Shown in pieces: positions 17,442 through 25,659 of a stretch of 64,000 nt of DNA. Each line of letters begins with the position of its first letter. The first letter of the stretch is position 1. The DNA lies in the NCBI RefSeq assembly GCF_029893965.1, contig NZ_JARXXP010000019.1, positions 58,665 through 122,664 of the forward strand, given 5' to 3'. The notes beneath the pieces were generated by a model, which searched no databases, had not been told where the DNA came from, and worked only from the letters and a program-made list of their open reading frames with translations. The DNA is from Paenibacillus sp. PastM-3. GTDB lineage: Bacteria; Bacillota; Bacilli; Paenibacillales; Paenibacillaceae. The translations under genes and the position numbers were made by a program.

Positions 17442-18854
17442 TTAAGATCTGTTGCGGTACTTGTAGTAATTGGCTCCGCTCCGCCTGGAAGCAACCTCCA
17501 GCATCCGGGCAGCGGAGGCCTGTCCCTCTCTGGCCAGCAGCATCTCGTCGGTGCCGACAAGCTGTCCGTCCCTGACAACTACCTTTCCCCCGACAATCGT
17601 CATGTCAACGGGCCGGCCGCTGCCGACTGCAGCAGGCAGAGCCGCGTCGTCGAATAGCGCGCCGGCATATTCGAGCCGCTCAGCGTCAATCATGAACAAA
17701 TCGGCCGCCTTGCCCGGCTCCAGTGAACCGATGGCATCCTCCCAGCCAAGCACCCGGGAAGAACCTACAGTGCCGACCCACAGGCTTTCCTCTGCCGACA
17801 GACCTTCAAGTCCCGACGTCAGCCGGTGAAGCAGGTACGCCTGTCTGACCTCCGCAAGCATGTTCGAACCATCATTGGAAGCAGAGCCGTCTACGCCAAG
17901 CCCCAGCTTCACGCCGGCTTTCAGCATTTGCCGGATCGGCAGCACGCCGGAGGACAGCTTCATGTTGCTGCTCGGGCAGTGCGCCACTCCGCAGCCGCAC
18001 AGACCCAACCGGTGGATTTCGTCGTTGTTAAAATAAATGCCGTGAGCGTACCAGACATCGCTGCCGACCCAGCCGGTCTTTTCCATGTAATCCAGCGGCC
18101 TGAGTCCCAGCTTGTCGTAACAGAACTGCTCCTCGTCCCTGGTCTCCGCCAAATGAGTATGCATACGCACCTTGTAGCTTCTCGCCAGTCTCGCGGACTC
18201 GCGCAGAAGATCCTCCGACACAGAGAACGGAGAACACGGAGCAACGCCTACCCTGAGCATCGAAAATCTGGAATCGTCATGGTAGGCTTCAATCACCCGC
18301 ATCGTGTCCTTCAGGATCGTGTCGATGCTCTGTGTAACCTCATCCGGAGGAAGACCACCGGCGGAGCGTCCCAGATCCATTGAGCCCCGGGTCGGAAAAA
18401 AGCGGATTCCCAGCTCCTGCGCGGCCCGGATCTCTTCATCGATCAGTTCGCCGCTCACCCCGTCAGGAAAGCAGTAAAAATGATCCGACGCCGTCGTGCA
18501 GCCTGTCTTAAGCAGTTCGCCAAGGCCAACCTTCGCGCTTAAATATACATCCTGCGGCTGCATGTGCCTCCAAATGTCGTACAGCGTGACAAGCCAATCG
18601 AACAGCTCGCAGTCCTGGGCCCAGGGAATGTTGCGGGTAAAGGTCTGATACAGATGATGATGCGTGTTAATCAGTCCCGGGTATACGATTTTTCCCGTCG
18701 CATCGATTACCGTATCCGCCGTTTCGTAGGGTAGTTCATACCCGATCGCCTTGATTTCCTGACCGTCGGCGTACAGACTCCCTCCGGGATAGCGTGAGCG
18801 GTCCGAATCCATCGTGATGATGTTCCTGGCATTCTTGATTAGTAACGTTCCCAT
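17442..18854 (-). CDS. 8-oxoguanine deaminase (amidohydrolase)
   Basis: 470 residues of the metal-dependent amidohydrolase superfamily. PGLINTHHHLYQTFTRN holds the HxH metal ligands (about 65-67), VRMHTHLAET the third His, WYAHGIYF the fourth, and LGLGVDGSASNDGSNML the catalytic Asp region. The LYQTFTRNIPWAQ text is characteristic of 8-oxoguanine deaminases, which turn 8-oxoguanine into uric acid. AGGAGTG lies 7 bases before the ATG. It is the first gene of the operon, directly downstream of a variant purine riboswitch. S-adenosylhomocysteine or guanine deaminase activity is the alternative. Confidence 0.88.
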   Translation of the reverse strand: MGTLLIKNARNIITMDSDRSRYPGGSLYADGQEIKAIGYELPYETADTVIDATGKIVYPGLINTHHHLYQTFTRNIPWAQDCELFDWLVTLYDIWRHMQPQDVYLSAKVGLGELLKTGCTTASDHFYCFPDGVSGELIDEEIRAAQELGIRFFPTRGSMDLGRSAGGLPPDEVTQSIDTILKDTMRVIEAYHDDSRFSMLRVGVAPCSPFSVSEDLLRESARLARSYKVRMHTHLAETRDEEQFCYDKLGLRPLDYMEKTGWVGSDVWYAHGIYFNNDEIHRLGLCGCGVAHCPSSNMKLSSGVLPIRQMLKAGVKLGLGVDGSASNDGSNMLAEVRQAYLLHRLTSGLEGLSAEESLWVGTVGSSRVLGWEDAIGSLEPGKAADLFMIDAERLEYAGALFDDAALPAAVGSGRPVDMTIVGGKVVVRDGQLVGTDEMLLAREGQASAARMLEVASRRSGANYYKYRNRS

Positions 18855-18898
18855 ATCGCACTCCTAATGATTGTAGTAAAAAGAAGGATTTTATTCAT

Positions 18899-18946
18899 AA
18901 AAAAAACTACATCCCGTGTAGGAAAACCTCTGATCATCACCTCCCA
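18899..18946 (-). promoter_or_regulatory. Leader hairpin with U-tract and orphan Shine-Dalgarno
   Basis: Between the riboswitch terminator and the deaminase, the transcript holds GGGAGGTGATGATC (around 18932-18946), an almost full anti-SD match, then a hairpin CTACA-CGGGA-TGTAG (18907-18921) followed by eight U (18899-18906). An ATG in the SD-like stretch opens a 32-codon frame (MIRGFPTRDVVFFMNKILLF, then more) that overlaps the deaminase start. SD-to-ATG spacing is too short to be convincing. It may be a second attenuator or a standby ribosome site. Confidence 0.35.
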
Positions 18947-18997
18947 ATAAAATATCATGTCATATTTCATACAAATACATGACACAATTTGAACAAC

Positions 18998-19053
18998 AAA
19001 AAAACCTAACACAAACGCAATAGAGTTAATATTGCGTTCGTAGTTAGGTTTTT
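18998..19053 (-). terminator. Riboswitch expression-platform terminator
   Basis: On the minus strand AACCTAAC...ACGCAATA pairs with TATTGCGT...GTTAGGTT and is followed by a T-run. The 5' arm re-uses the 3' strand of aptamer stems P3 (CCTA) and P1 (TACGAAC). When the aptamer is folded around its ligand the terminator cannot form, so the arrangement is an ON switch. Confidence 0.8.
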
Positions 19054-19100
19054 ACGGATCCTAGTAGAGCCCCCGAACCGATTATCAGGGTTATACGAAC
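19036..19100 (-). ncRNA. Variant guanine-class riboswitch aptamer, probable 8-oxoguanine sensor
   Basis: A 65-nt three-way junction. P1 is GTTCGTA/TACGAAC; J1/2 reads TAA; P2 is CCCTGA/TTCGGG with one mismatch; L2 TAATCGG and L3 CCGTAAA keep the GG/CC kissing contacts; P3 is TAGG/CCTA. The base equivalent to xpt C74 is C and U51 is kept, as in guanine binders. J2/3 reads GGCTCTAC where the guanine class has GUUUCUAC, so positions 47 and 48 are G and C instead of U and U. Position 47 touches the ligand. Variants upstream of 8-oxoguanine deaminase genes in Paenibacillaceae are known to sense 8-oxoguanine, which fits this gene context exactly. Confidence 0.82.
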
Positions 19101-19120
19101 AACTTATTTAATTGATTTTT

Positions 19121-19148
19121 AGTATAAAACATAAAATTTAAAAGTCAA
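19121..19148 (-). promoter_or_regulatory. Sigma-A promoter of the riboswitch operon
   Basis: TTGACT (19143-19148) and TATACT (19121-19126) on the minus strand with a 16-base spacer. Transcription would start about 10-20 bases ahead of aptamer stem P1. Confidence 0.75.
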
Positions 19149-19433
19149 CAAAAATGGCAAAAAAAATTTAAAAAATAAGGATTCTATGTTATATAATCTA
19201 ACATTATAATCAACTTCTTTTCCTTTCCTTATAAAATTTATATATTTTTCCTGTCATTAACATCATTGCCCACTCTCTCTTGAAGACGAGCCGATTTTAT
19301 CATAAATGTTCTTTCCACATACCTACATGCACAGCAGAGTGCAAGAAACGGATAGTTGGTTACATGAAAAGGGAAAAATCAAGAGAAACGCACATGTTAT
19401 CTAAATACTTCACTCGATACGTTACTTCGCTAT

Positions 19434-19476
19434 AAAAAAGAAGCGGGATATTAGCCCACTTCGTCAGTTTCCCGCC
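19434..19476 (-). terminator. Terminator after the rumA 3' remnant
   Basis: GGCGGGA and TCCCGC pair across a loop of about 21 bases on the minus strand and are followed by TTCTTTTTT. It lies 16 bases after the stop codon of the rumA-like remnant, as expected for the original 3' end of that gene. Confidence 0.65.
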
Positions 19477-19491
19477 AATACATCTGAACTA

Positions 19492-19530
19492 TTAGTCATT
19501 CCTAACCAACAGCGAACAGCACTCCACATG
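19492..19530 (-). pseudogene. 3' tail of rumA/rlmCD-type rRNA methyltransferase gene
   Basis: The minus strand reads THVECCSLLVRND and a TAA stop (19492-19494). HVEC plus a short hydrophobic tail is the usual C-terminus of 23S rRNA (uracil-5-)-methyltransferases of the RumA/RlmCD family, a known integration target. No rest of the gene is in the window; it was displaced by the element and the prophage to its right. The call rests on about 12 residues plus the matching att repeat and terminator. Confidence 0.6.
19519..19530. repeat. Left attachment site of the integrative element
   Basis: GCACTCCACATG occurs here and again at 30417-30428 in the same orientation. Both copies lie in sequence that encodes HVEC on the minus strand, consistent with a crossover core inside the 3' end of a rumA-type gene. 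Confidence 0.65.
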
Positions 19531-19696
19531 TGTGGGTTGCGTAAATTAGACAAACAATGATGTGACAGTATTCGCGGAAATTTCAATATTGTATAAAAAA
19601 CATCTGATACTATTTAAATCGCCAAGACCATAGGTAGAGGTATTAAGCACATGGTATAGTCATACAGAATTGTAATAGAAGAGGAAATATCTATTT

Positions 19697-21373
19697 CTAA
19701 CCGCAACATTTTTTATATTTTAATCCGCTCCCACACGAACAAGGATCGTTTCTACCAACTTTTTGCTTACTATTATTACTAAGATATTCAATAAAATTGA
19801 ATATTATTTTTGTATTCTCAAACACAGTAATAAACAAAAGATTATCAAAGTAATTTAATCCTTCATCTCCATGTAACGCACCCGCACGTAAGTTGTGATA
19901 AATGTCATTCCTTAGCGCATAAAGCAGTTTATAATATTTATCGTTTAAAATCTCTTTAATCGCATTAACTAAAGAAGACTTTTCTGTTTTTTTCTCGAAA
20001 TCTTGGAAGTACATTATATCTGCGTGTTTAGGATAATGTTGTGCTATGTAACGAGATAATTTATCATAACATGAATAGATTCTCGAGAGAGCACTATAAA
20101 GCAAATATTGCTTATCTATCAAATCATTTAACTTTAGATTCGCATTTCTCACCCACAATTGATAAAAAACATCGTTTTCTATATTGCAATAATCAAAGAT
20201 ACAACGTACTACTTCTCCCATCCTAAAAAATACATCGCCAATTAATGTGCCGCCATAATTAGGAAGTTTGCTGAACAGTCTCAACTTATAATCTTCCAAC
20301 TTCTGTATTTCCTGAACATTGTATTGCCTTGGAGTAATTTGTAACTTATAATCCATAAATTTTTCAATCATTGGAAAAGAAGTTAGTTTACTTATATTTG
20401 TCTCATGACTGCTGTGAAGAATCAACTGATCTAGTAGATCAAAATGCTTCTCCAAACAAAATATAAGATTTTTTATTTTGGGCAAATATAAGTCAGAATC
20501 TACCTTGTCTCCATCTCTATCCCAAAAATCTTGTGCTTTCACAGCATCCGTTTTAATTTGGTCTTCAATTGCTTTTGAAAAGTATGACAAATCATGCGTG
20601 TTGATTTGTCTCATGGATTTTAAAGTGTCGTACATTTGGTTACTCTTAAGACTTTCGAGAATTTTTTTAATATCAGAATTTTTATAATCAGCTTTATTTT
20701 TTATATAATTTTCTATTCTATAAGACTTATTACGAGATAAGTCATCGTCAAAATTATAGTTATAAAGTATACCTAAAATAACATATAATCTTTCGTTTGC
20801 CTGAAATAAGTGTTCAACTGCATTATTATAAAAGAATCGTCCTGAATAAAACTGTATAGGAGCAAATAAAATGCCGCAATTGAATAATGCCAAGTCCTTA
20901 CAGCAAAGATTCATGAAAAAATGCGTATCTTCTAAAAGATTAATTAGATACCCGAAAACAGTCATTTCCGAAGGTACCTTCTTCAAACTATTTTTATTTA
21001 GATAATCAACAACTAGATCATCTAGCTTTTCTTCAATCTGACTTGTTCTCTTAAATAAAAAAGATTTTATTTTTTGCTTTTCATTAGTAGACAATAATCC
21101 ATATCTATTATCTTCAATAATTTCGGTTAACATTTGATTCATTTTCTCATCATCAACCCAAAAATGTTCTCTAATATAGCCTGATGTGAAAAAACCATCA
21201 AAATTATCTTTTCTAAAAATAGTAGCAATATCTATCAAATTATCCTCACAACCATTTTCACATTCACATGCAGTGTCATGAATTATATATAAAGAATTAC
21301 TTTCACATTCAGGACATATAAACTTCTTTCTATAATCGAGACTCGGTCTACTTCTAAACATTTTTTTCCACAT
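19697..21373 (-). CDS. Putative HEPN-domain RNase with SEC-C tail
   Basis: 558 residues. An N-terminal zinc ribbon (FICPECESNS...ACECENGCE, about 18-42) opens the protein. A mostly helical body follows. ALRNDIYHN places R488 and H493 in the RxxxxH spacing of HEPN ribonuclease sites (RNxxxH). The last 20 residues are a SEC-C metal-binding motif (DPCSCGSGLKYKKCCG, Cys 545, 547, 556, 557), which often mediates ribosome or protein contacts. AAGGAG is upstream of the ATG. It stands alone at the left end of the element, beside an ABC-3C operon. A toxin-like or abortive-infection RNase is inferred. Confidence 0.55.
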   Translation of the reverse strand: MWKKMFRSRPSLDYRKKFICPECESNSLYIIHDTACECENGCEDNLIDIATIFRKDNFDGFFTSGYIREHFWVDDEKMNQMLTEIIEDNRYGLLSTNEKQKIKSFLFKRTSQIEEKLDDLVVDYLNKNSLKKVPSEMTVFGYLINLLEDTHFFMNLCCKDLALFNCGILFAPIQFYSGRFFYNNAVEHLFQANERLYVILGILYNYNFDDDLSRNKSYRIENYIKNKADYKNSDIKKILESLKSNQMYDTLKSMRQINTHDLSYFSKAIEDQIKTDAVKAQDFWDRDGDKVDSDLYLPKIKNLIFCLEKHFDLLDQLILHSSHETNISKLTSFPMIEKFMDYKLQITPRQYNVQEIQKLEDYKLRLFSKLPNYGGTLIGDVFFRMGEVVRCIFDYCNIENDVFYQLWVRNANLKLNDLIDKQYLLYSALSRIYSCYDKLSRYIAQHYPKHADIMYFQDFEKKTEKSSLVNAIKEILNDKYYKLLYALRNDIYHNLRAGALHGDEGLNYFDNLLFITVFENTKIIFNFIEYLSNNSKQKVGRNDPCSCGSGLKYKKCCG

Positions 21374-21746
21374 AGTTTATCTCCTTAGTTTAATTTTTTA
21401 TTCTTTCATATGTAACATGCTTCATGTTCAAAAATAGCTCAATTAATTCACGTTCACGGAAAAATTACTACGAGTATGACGCTCTAGTTATGCATTTATT
21501 ATCTAATTTGCAAATGGTTTTGGACAGGGTGCAAGTATTACGATTTGTAAATTCTTAACCAGATAATAATAAGACACAGTCCGATCATACTTTACTCAGA
21601 CTTCTAGGTTCATATACACTTTTGTAGATATTAATTGATTTGATGTATAGGTACGAAATTCTTAAGTAAATGAAATAAAGGACAGTCTGGTTAGACTATC
21701 CTGGTAAAATTTTTGTATCACTCACAGTTCTATTTAATATTTAAAA
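21374..21746. other. Noncoding gap between defence genes
   Basis: About 370 AT-rich bases with no convincing frame. They hold the promoter region of the HEPN/SEC-C gene on the right part of that gene's upstream side and the terminator of the ABC-3C operon at the far end. No repeat or RNA fold beyond that terminator was noticed. Confidence 0.6.
21679..21702 (-). terminator. Terminator of the ABC-3C operon
   Basis: AGGACAGTCT and AGACTATCCT form a stem with one internal mismatch and a GGTT loop, 45 bases after the DUF2326 stop. On the minus strand it is followed by TTTATTTC, a modest U-tract. Confidence 0.6.
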
Positions 21747-23504
21747 TTACTTTTCCTGATAATTTTTTTTCAAGAACTTATTATCTTTTGTAAAAGTAGC
21801 AACTTTATGTTTTTCAATATCAAGACTTAGTTGATTTAGATTCTCTTCATGTTCAATTTTATCTCGATTTAAAGTAAGGATATATTGGAAATCTTGATAC
21901 TTTTCTTCTTGTATAGCTAAGTAATTTAAACTTTGAACAAGTGTATCTTGATCCACATCAAAGATATTATCATGAATGAGAAGACCAGGATGCCGCTTTC
22001 GTGTATGTTGATTAAACAAAAGAGCCATATCATAAATAAATACCTTTGTTCTATCTACACTGTGACTGCCATCGTCGTAAATCCGCAATTCAATTTTTAC
22101 TATTTGTTTACTTGTTTTACTATTTACAGTTTCAATCGTAAACGAGCATTCCTTATTACCCATTATTAATTCATGAATAGATAGTACTGTAGTAAGGAAA
22201 CTATTTAAAATATTCTTTTTTTCATCAATTTCATTATCTAATTCAAGTATCTCTTGAGTTTTCTTCAAGAACAGTGTTTTCTTTTCTTTCTCAGCATGCT
22301 CATACTCTTTAAATAAGCCAATTCTTTTTGAGTACTCTTGATTTTTATGATTATAAATCTTCAAGCTGCTTTTTAGATTTTTCAGAACCCCTTTTTGATC
22401 TATAATCCTTAATTTTTCACCGTATTGTTCGTCTAACCCTCTTATTTGTTCGGTTATTTCATATAATTCATTCTGCAAGTCAGAAGCCCTTTGGTTAATT
22501 AATGACCTCTGAAAGGTTTCTATCTTTGTTTTAAATCCAAGGGTCTCTTGAAGCGATTTAACAATTAGTTCACCGAGTCCTTGCTTAAATTGATTATAAA
22601 TAAGTTCAATTTCAGAACTGTCAATTTCCTCAGGCTTAGGAAGACTTTTAATCCGTTGTAGTTCATATTTAATAGCTTTTTGGCGAACTCTAAGTTTGTC
22701 TAATAGATCCTCTAATCCAACAAGATCTTTCTCAATTGAATTAAATGCTTCGTTACTTCTAAAGCTTTCAATTGCATCATTCATTTTTAGCACTTCGTCG
22801 TTTAATGCATTTAATTCTGCTCTTACATCATTAATCTTTTTCTGATTACCGTTTGTAACTTCTTTCTTCGCATTTGTCGAAACATTTTTATATTGCTCTA
22901 TTTTCTTAATAGTTTCTTGAACCTTCCTATAAATCACCAATGAGATATTAAGAAAATATAAATGAGGAATTACACTTACTGGAATTTTTTTACTAACATC
23001 AAAACATTCTAATATGGTTTTAAATTCAGATTTTTCGTCTCGTATCAATGGCGATATCAGTTCACGAAAGTTGGGAAGTACCACCTCATTAAAATCATTA
23101 TAAAGTAAGTCCTTAAGATATCTTTGGGCTTCATCCACACTTTCAAAAATAATAGTCTCTTCATTTTTCTTTAATATAGGCCTATTCTGTTCACCCTTAC
23201 TTCTTATAATTGTTATTTCTTCTTTACCAATTTGTAAGTCAAGCTTTATTAGCACATCATCACTGAACACTTCATCAGGTATAAGCCTAATTCTGCTATC
23301 ACTGTACTTCTTAAATAAACAAAAATTAATAAACTCAATAGACATTGATTTCCCAACACCATTGGTTTTTCTGCCCCGAGTTGTATTTGCATCTGATTTC
23401 TCGCCTAGAATAATATTTACTCCATCTTCAAATAAAATGGTTTCGAATACTTCAGGTTCAGAATACAACTTTAACAGTTTGATTCTATTAACTACTCTAT
23501 CCAT
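21747..23504 (-). CDS. DUF2326 ABC-type ATPase of an ABC-three-component system
   Basis: 585 residues built like an SMC/Rad50-type ATPase. The N-terminus has IILGEKSDANTTRGRKTNG followed by VGKS; Walker A is about residues 46-53 (KTNGVGKS). A long coiled coil (about 190-450) holds many Glu/Lys heptads. The C-terminus carries Walker B as HPGLLIHDNIFDVDQ. This layout is the DUF2326 family, the ATPase of ABC-3C conflict systems. The ATG overlaps the middle-component stop by 13 bases. It is predicted to sense invading or damaged nucleic acid and license the effector. Confidence 0.85.
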   Translation of the reverse strand: MDRVVNRIKLLKLYSEPEVFETILFEDGVNIILGEKSDANTTRGRKTNGVGKSMSIEFINFCLFKKYSDSRIRLIPDEVFSDDVLIKLDLQIGKEEITIIRSKGEQNRPILKKNEETIIFESVDEAQRYLKDLLYNDFNEVVLPNFRELISPLIRDEKSEFKTILECFDVSKKIPVSVIPHLYFLNISLVIYRKVQETIKKIEQYKNVSTNAKKEVTNGNQKKINDVRAELNALNDEVLKMNDAIESFRSNEAFNSIEKDLVGLEDLLDKLRVRQKAIKYELQRIKSLPKPEEIDSSEIELIYNQFKQGLGELIVKSLQETLGFKTKIETFQRSLINQRASDLQNELYEITEQIRGLDEQYGEKLRIIDQKGVLKNLKSSLKIYNHKNQEYSKRIGLFKEYEHAEKEKKTLFLKKTQEILELDNEIDEKKNILNSFLTTVLSIHELIMGNKECSFTIETVNSKTSKQIVKIELRIYDDGSHSVDRTKVFIYDMALLFNQHTRKRHPGLLIHDNIFDVDQDTLVQSLNYLAIQEEKYQDFQYILTLNRDKIEHEENLNQLSLDIEKHKVATFTKDNKFLKKNYQEK

Positions 23505-23734
23505 AAATAAGGCTCCTCAAATTTCACTATTCCCAGTGAATATAAAAACAATAATCCGAATATTAATTGTCTGCTATGTGATATGCCATTTTTCTTCAAT
23601 GTATCAGACACCTTATATATAGAAACCTTTTTAGTTTCACTCTTTTTTACTTCTTTTAGTATTAAATATCCGATATAAACAGCGGATGTTTTAAAGTTCT
23701 CACCATCTTCAACTAATAACGCCAACTTTTTCAC
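23492..23734 (-). CDS. ABC-three-component system middle component
   Basis: 80 residues, a single compact winged-helix-like unit (SAVYIGYLILKEVKKSE, VSDTLKKNGISHSRQLIFGL, LYSLGIVKFE). Size, position and text fit the small middle components that sit between the effector and the ABC ATPase in ABC-3C operons. It starts at GTG 23732-23734, overlapping the SMEK gene by 26 bases, and its stop overlaps the ATPase start. No strong ribosome site is visible, so translation is probably coupled. Confidence 0.75.
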   Translation of the reverse strand: MKKLALLVEDGENFKTSAVYIGYLILKEVKKSETKKVSIYKVSDTLKKNGISHSRQLIFGLLFLYSLGIVKFEEPYLWIE

Positions 23735-24686
23735 CTACTATATTGGGAAATACATTACATTTTATTGTTTCAGAAATCAAATAGTACTTTATTGCCATTC
23801 TGTCAAATTCAAAACCCGATGCACCCATTTGCGCCTCGAAAAACGACGCTAGCAATTCTAGTGCTTCCCTGGGATTCCCACCTGTTTTTTCCAAAAATTG
23901 ATTACTAATATCTCTCAAGTAAAGCCTAATCACCAAAATTTTCACATCATCTAAGCCCAATATGTCATTTGCCTGCTTAACAGCTTCCCCATACAATGAA
24001 ACTAATTCGATATAAAGCCCTTTTAAAAAATCTGAGTACTCTTTAAACCTTCTATTGATTTTATCTTCAGGATCAGTAACTGTCTCCTCTTTCTTTGCAG
24101 TAACCTTTTTATGATTGCTTAAGTACTCAATTAAGGCAATGACTGTTTCCACTTCACTCGCCTGTTTTCTTGTTGTTTCCTTGACTTTCACAGATAATTC
24201 TCTATCTAAAAATTCGGAAATCCTTTTCAAATCTTCTGTATCTTTTTCTTTAATGTGTTGCATCATATCAAAATGATCAATTATATCAGTATCTTTCGAA
24301 AAAGAGAAAAGACCACTTGTATCAAATGTTGTTGTATATTTTTTCTTCTTGATAAGCATTAAAAAAATTAATCTGTCATATTGAGTATGTAGCTTCTTAT
24401 CATTAAACTTTACTATAGTATCAATTATCTTTGTGCTAGAGTTATCAGAGGTGACTTGAATAGCAATTCTACTAACTTGGTCAGCTAAATCAATTGCTGA
24501 CATATTCTTTTCAATAATATTCAAATTTATCAAGTTATAGCCGTACACTAACTTTAAAAACTCTTTGTAGAAGTCCTCCGCAATAATATTGATATCAAAT
24601 AGACTTATACAATTTCTAAGTTCGACTTCAAGTGCTAGTTTTGCCAATGCACTTGATATTAACTTTAAATAAATCTCTTTATTCAC
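23709..24686 (-). CDS. SMEK-domain effector of the ABC-3C system
   Basis: About 325 residues from GTG 24684-24686, chosen because GGAG lies about 8 bases upstream; the longer frame to 24722 begins with unlikely text. Residues about 1-130 (YLKLISSALAKLALEVELRN, then SAIDLADQVSRIAIQVTSDN) match the SMEK domain. Its DL...QVTS core resembles a PD-(D/E)xK-type nuclease fold. The remainder is a helical C-terminal region used in ABC-3C proteins to contact the ATPase. First gene of the three-gene operon, likely the executing nuclease. Confidence 0.78.
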   Translation of the reverse strand: MNKEIYLKLISSALAKLALEVELRNCISLFDINIIAEDFYKEFLKLVYGYNLINLNIIEKNMSAIDLADQVSRIAIQVTSDNSSTKIIDTIVKFNDKKLHTQYDRLIFLMLIKKKKYTTTFDTSGLFSFSKDTDIIDHFDMMQHIKEKDTEDLKRISEFLDRELSVKVKETTRKQASEVETVIALIEYLSNHKKVTAKKEETVTDPEDKINRRFKEYSDFLKGLYIELVSLYGEAVKQANDILGLDDVKILVIRLYLRDISNQFLEKTGGNPREALELLASFFEAQMGASGFEFDRMAIKYYLISETIKCNVFPNIVGEKVGVIS

Positions 24687-25020
24687 ATAAACAACTCCAA
24701 TTGTAAGATACTTCAAGCACATTTACAGTTTAGCATCTTTTAGAAACGTGAACAGCTACTTTTTTTGAGGGAATATAGACTCTGTAGATTCTGTAGATTC
24801 TGAGGAGTTGTTGTACGTACAGCGTATTTCGAAAAAATGGTATGAATCCAACGGGGTTAAACTCCGCCGCGGAAACAATAAATGATTCATTCCGCACTGG
24901 GTGTGGTCTAATTATAAGCCCATTAAATACCTTTACAACATAGGTAAAAGAGCCGCCCTGTCTTTGTTGGCTCTGTCTTTATCAATCCTTATACAGTCTA
25001 TTAGCGGCTCTAAGAGTGTC
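24687..25020. other. Noncoding gap with short tandem repeat and hairpin
   Basis: The gap holds the promoter region of the ABC-3C operon, a small tandem repeat TCTGTAGAT x2-3 (24781-24802), and a hairpin AGAGCC/GGCTCT at about 24951-24975 that on the minus strand precedes TTTT and may terminate the resolvase transcript. No frame with a ribosome site was found. Confidence 0.5.
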
Positions 25021-25623
25021 TTAATGAGTTTGTAACGGCTCGCTACTATTATTATCCGTCTTTGTTGCTCTTTGCTTCCTACGATTTAGTTCACGGTAAA
25101 GTGAGCCCTTGCTTACGTCAGTCATTTCTTCAATCTGTGATACTGTAAATTCTCCGCTCTGATGTAGCTTGATCGCCTTGTCTAGCTTCTTCTTATCAGT
25201 CATAGGGCGACCACCCTTCCTTCCACGTGCTCTAGCCGCATTTAATCCTGCTACAGTACGTTCATGAATGATTGACTTCTCAAACTCCGCAAAGACAGCC
25301 ATCATGCCAAACATTGCCTTTCCTGCCGCCGTAGACGTATCAATGTTATCGGACAGACTTACAAACTCAACGCCTTTCCTTTTCAGTGAGTCAAGCGTTT
25401 CAATTAGCTTTAGTGTCGAACGTGCCAATCGGTCAAGTTTGTATACAATGAAGGTATCTCCTTCACGTAGCATGTCTAGAGCCTTAGCTAGTTCAGGGCG
25501 GTCATCTTTGCCACCGCTTGCTTTTTCAGTATAGATACGGTCAAACCCGAACTTTTCTAATGCGTCCAATTGTGAATTAAGTGACTGGTCAGCGGTAGAT
25601 ACTCTTGCGTAAGCTATTCTCAT
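25021..25623 (-). CDS. Serine recombinase, resolvase/invertase family
   Basis: 200 residues. MRIAYARVSTADQSLNSQLD carries the catalytic Ser (S9) in ARVST. FIVYKLDRLARS is the second conserved block, GMMAVFAEFEKSIIHERT the E-helix, and FTVSQIEEMTDVSKGSLYRE the C-terminal HTH. AGGGGG precedes the ATG by about 9 bases. Upstream repeats of TACGAAA suggest its own res site. In an element with a separate large integrase it probably resolves dimers or maintains a circular form. Confidence 0.9.
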   Translation of the reverse strand: MRIAYARVSTADQSLNSQLDALEKFGFDRIYTEKASGGKDDRPELAKALDMLREGDTFIVYKLDRLARSTLKLIETLDSLKRKGVEFVSLSDNIDTSTAAGKAMFGMMAVFAEFEKSIIHERTVAGLNAARARGRKGGRPMTDKKKLDKAIKLHQSGEFTVSQIEEMTDVSKGSLYRELNRRKQRATKTDNNSSEPLQTH

Positions 25624-25659
25624 GGTTTACGTTCCCCCTAGTCATTTCAGTAGTTTAAT

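Noticed and set aside
18842..18937. Possible 32-codon leader peptide before the deaminase
   Set aside because: The start lies inside its own SD-like sequence, leaving spacing too short; kept only as part of the leader observation.
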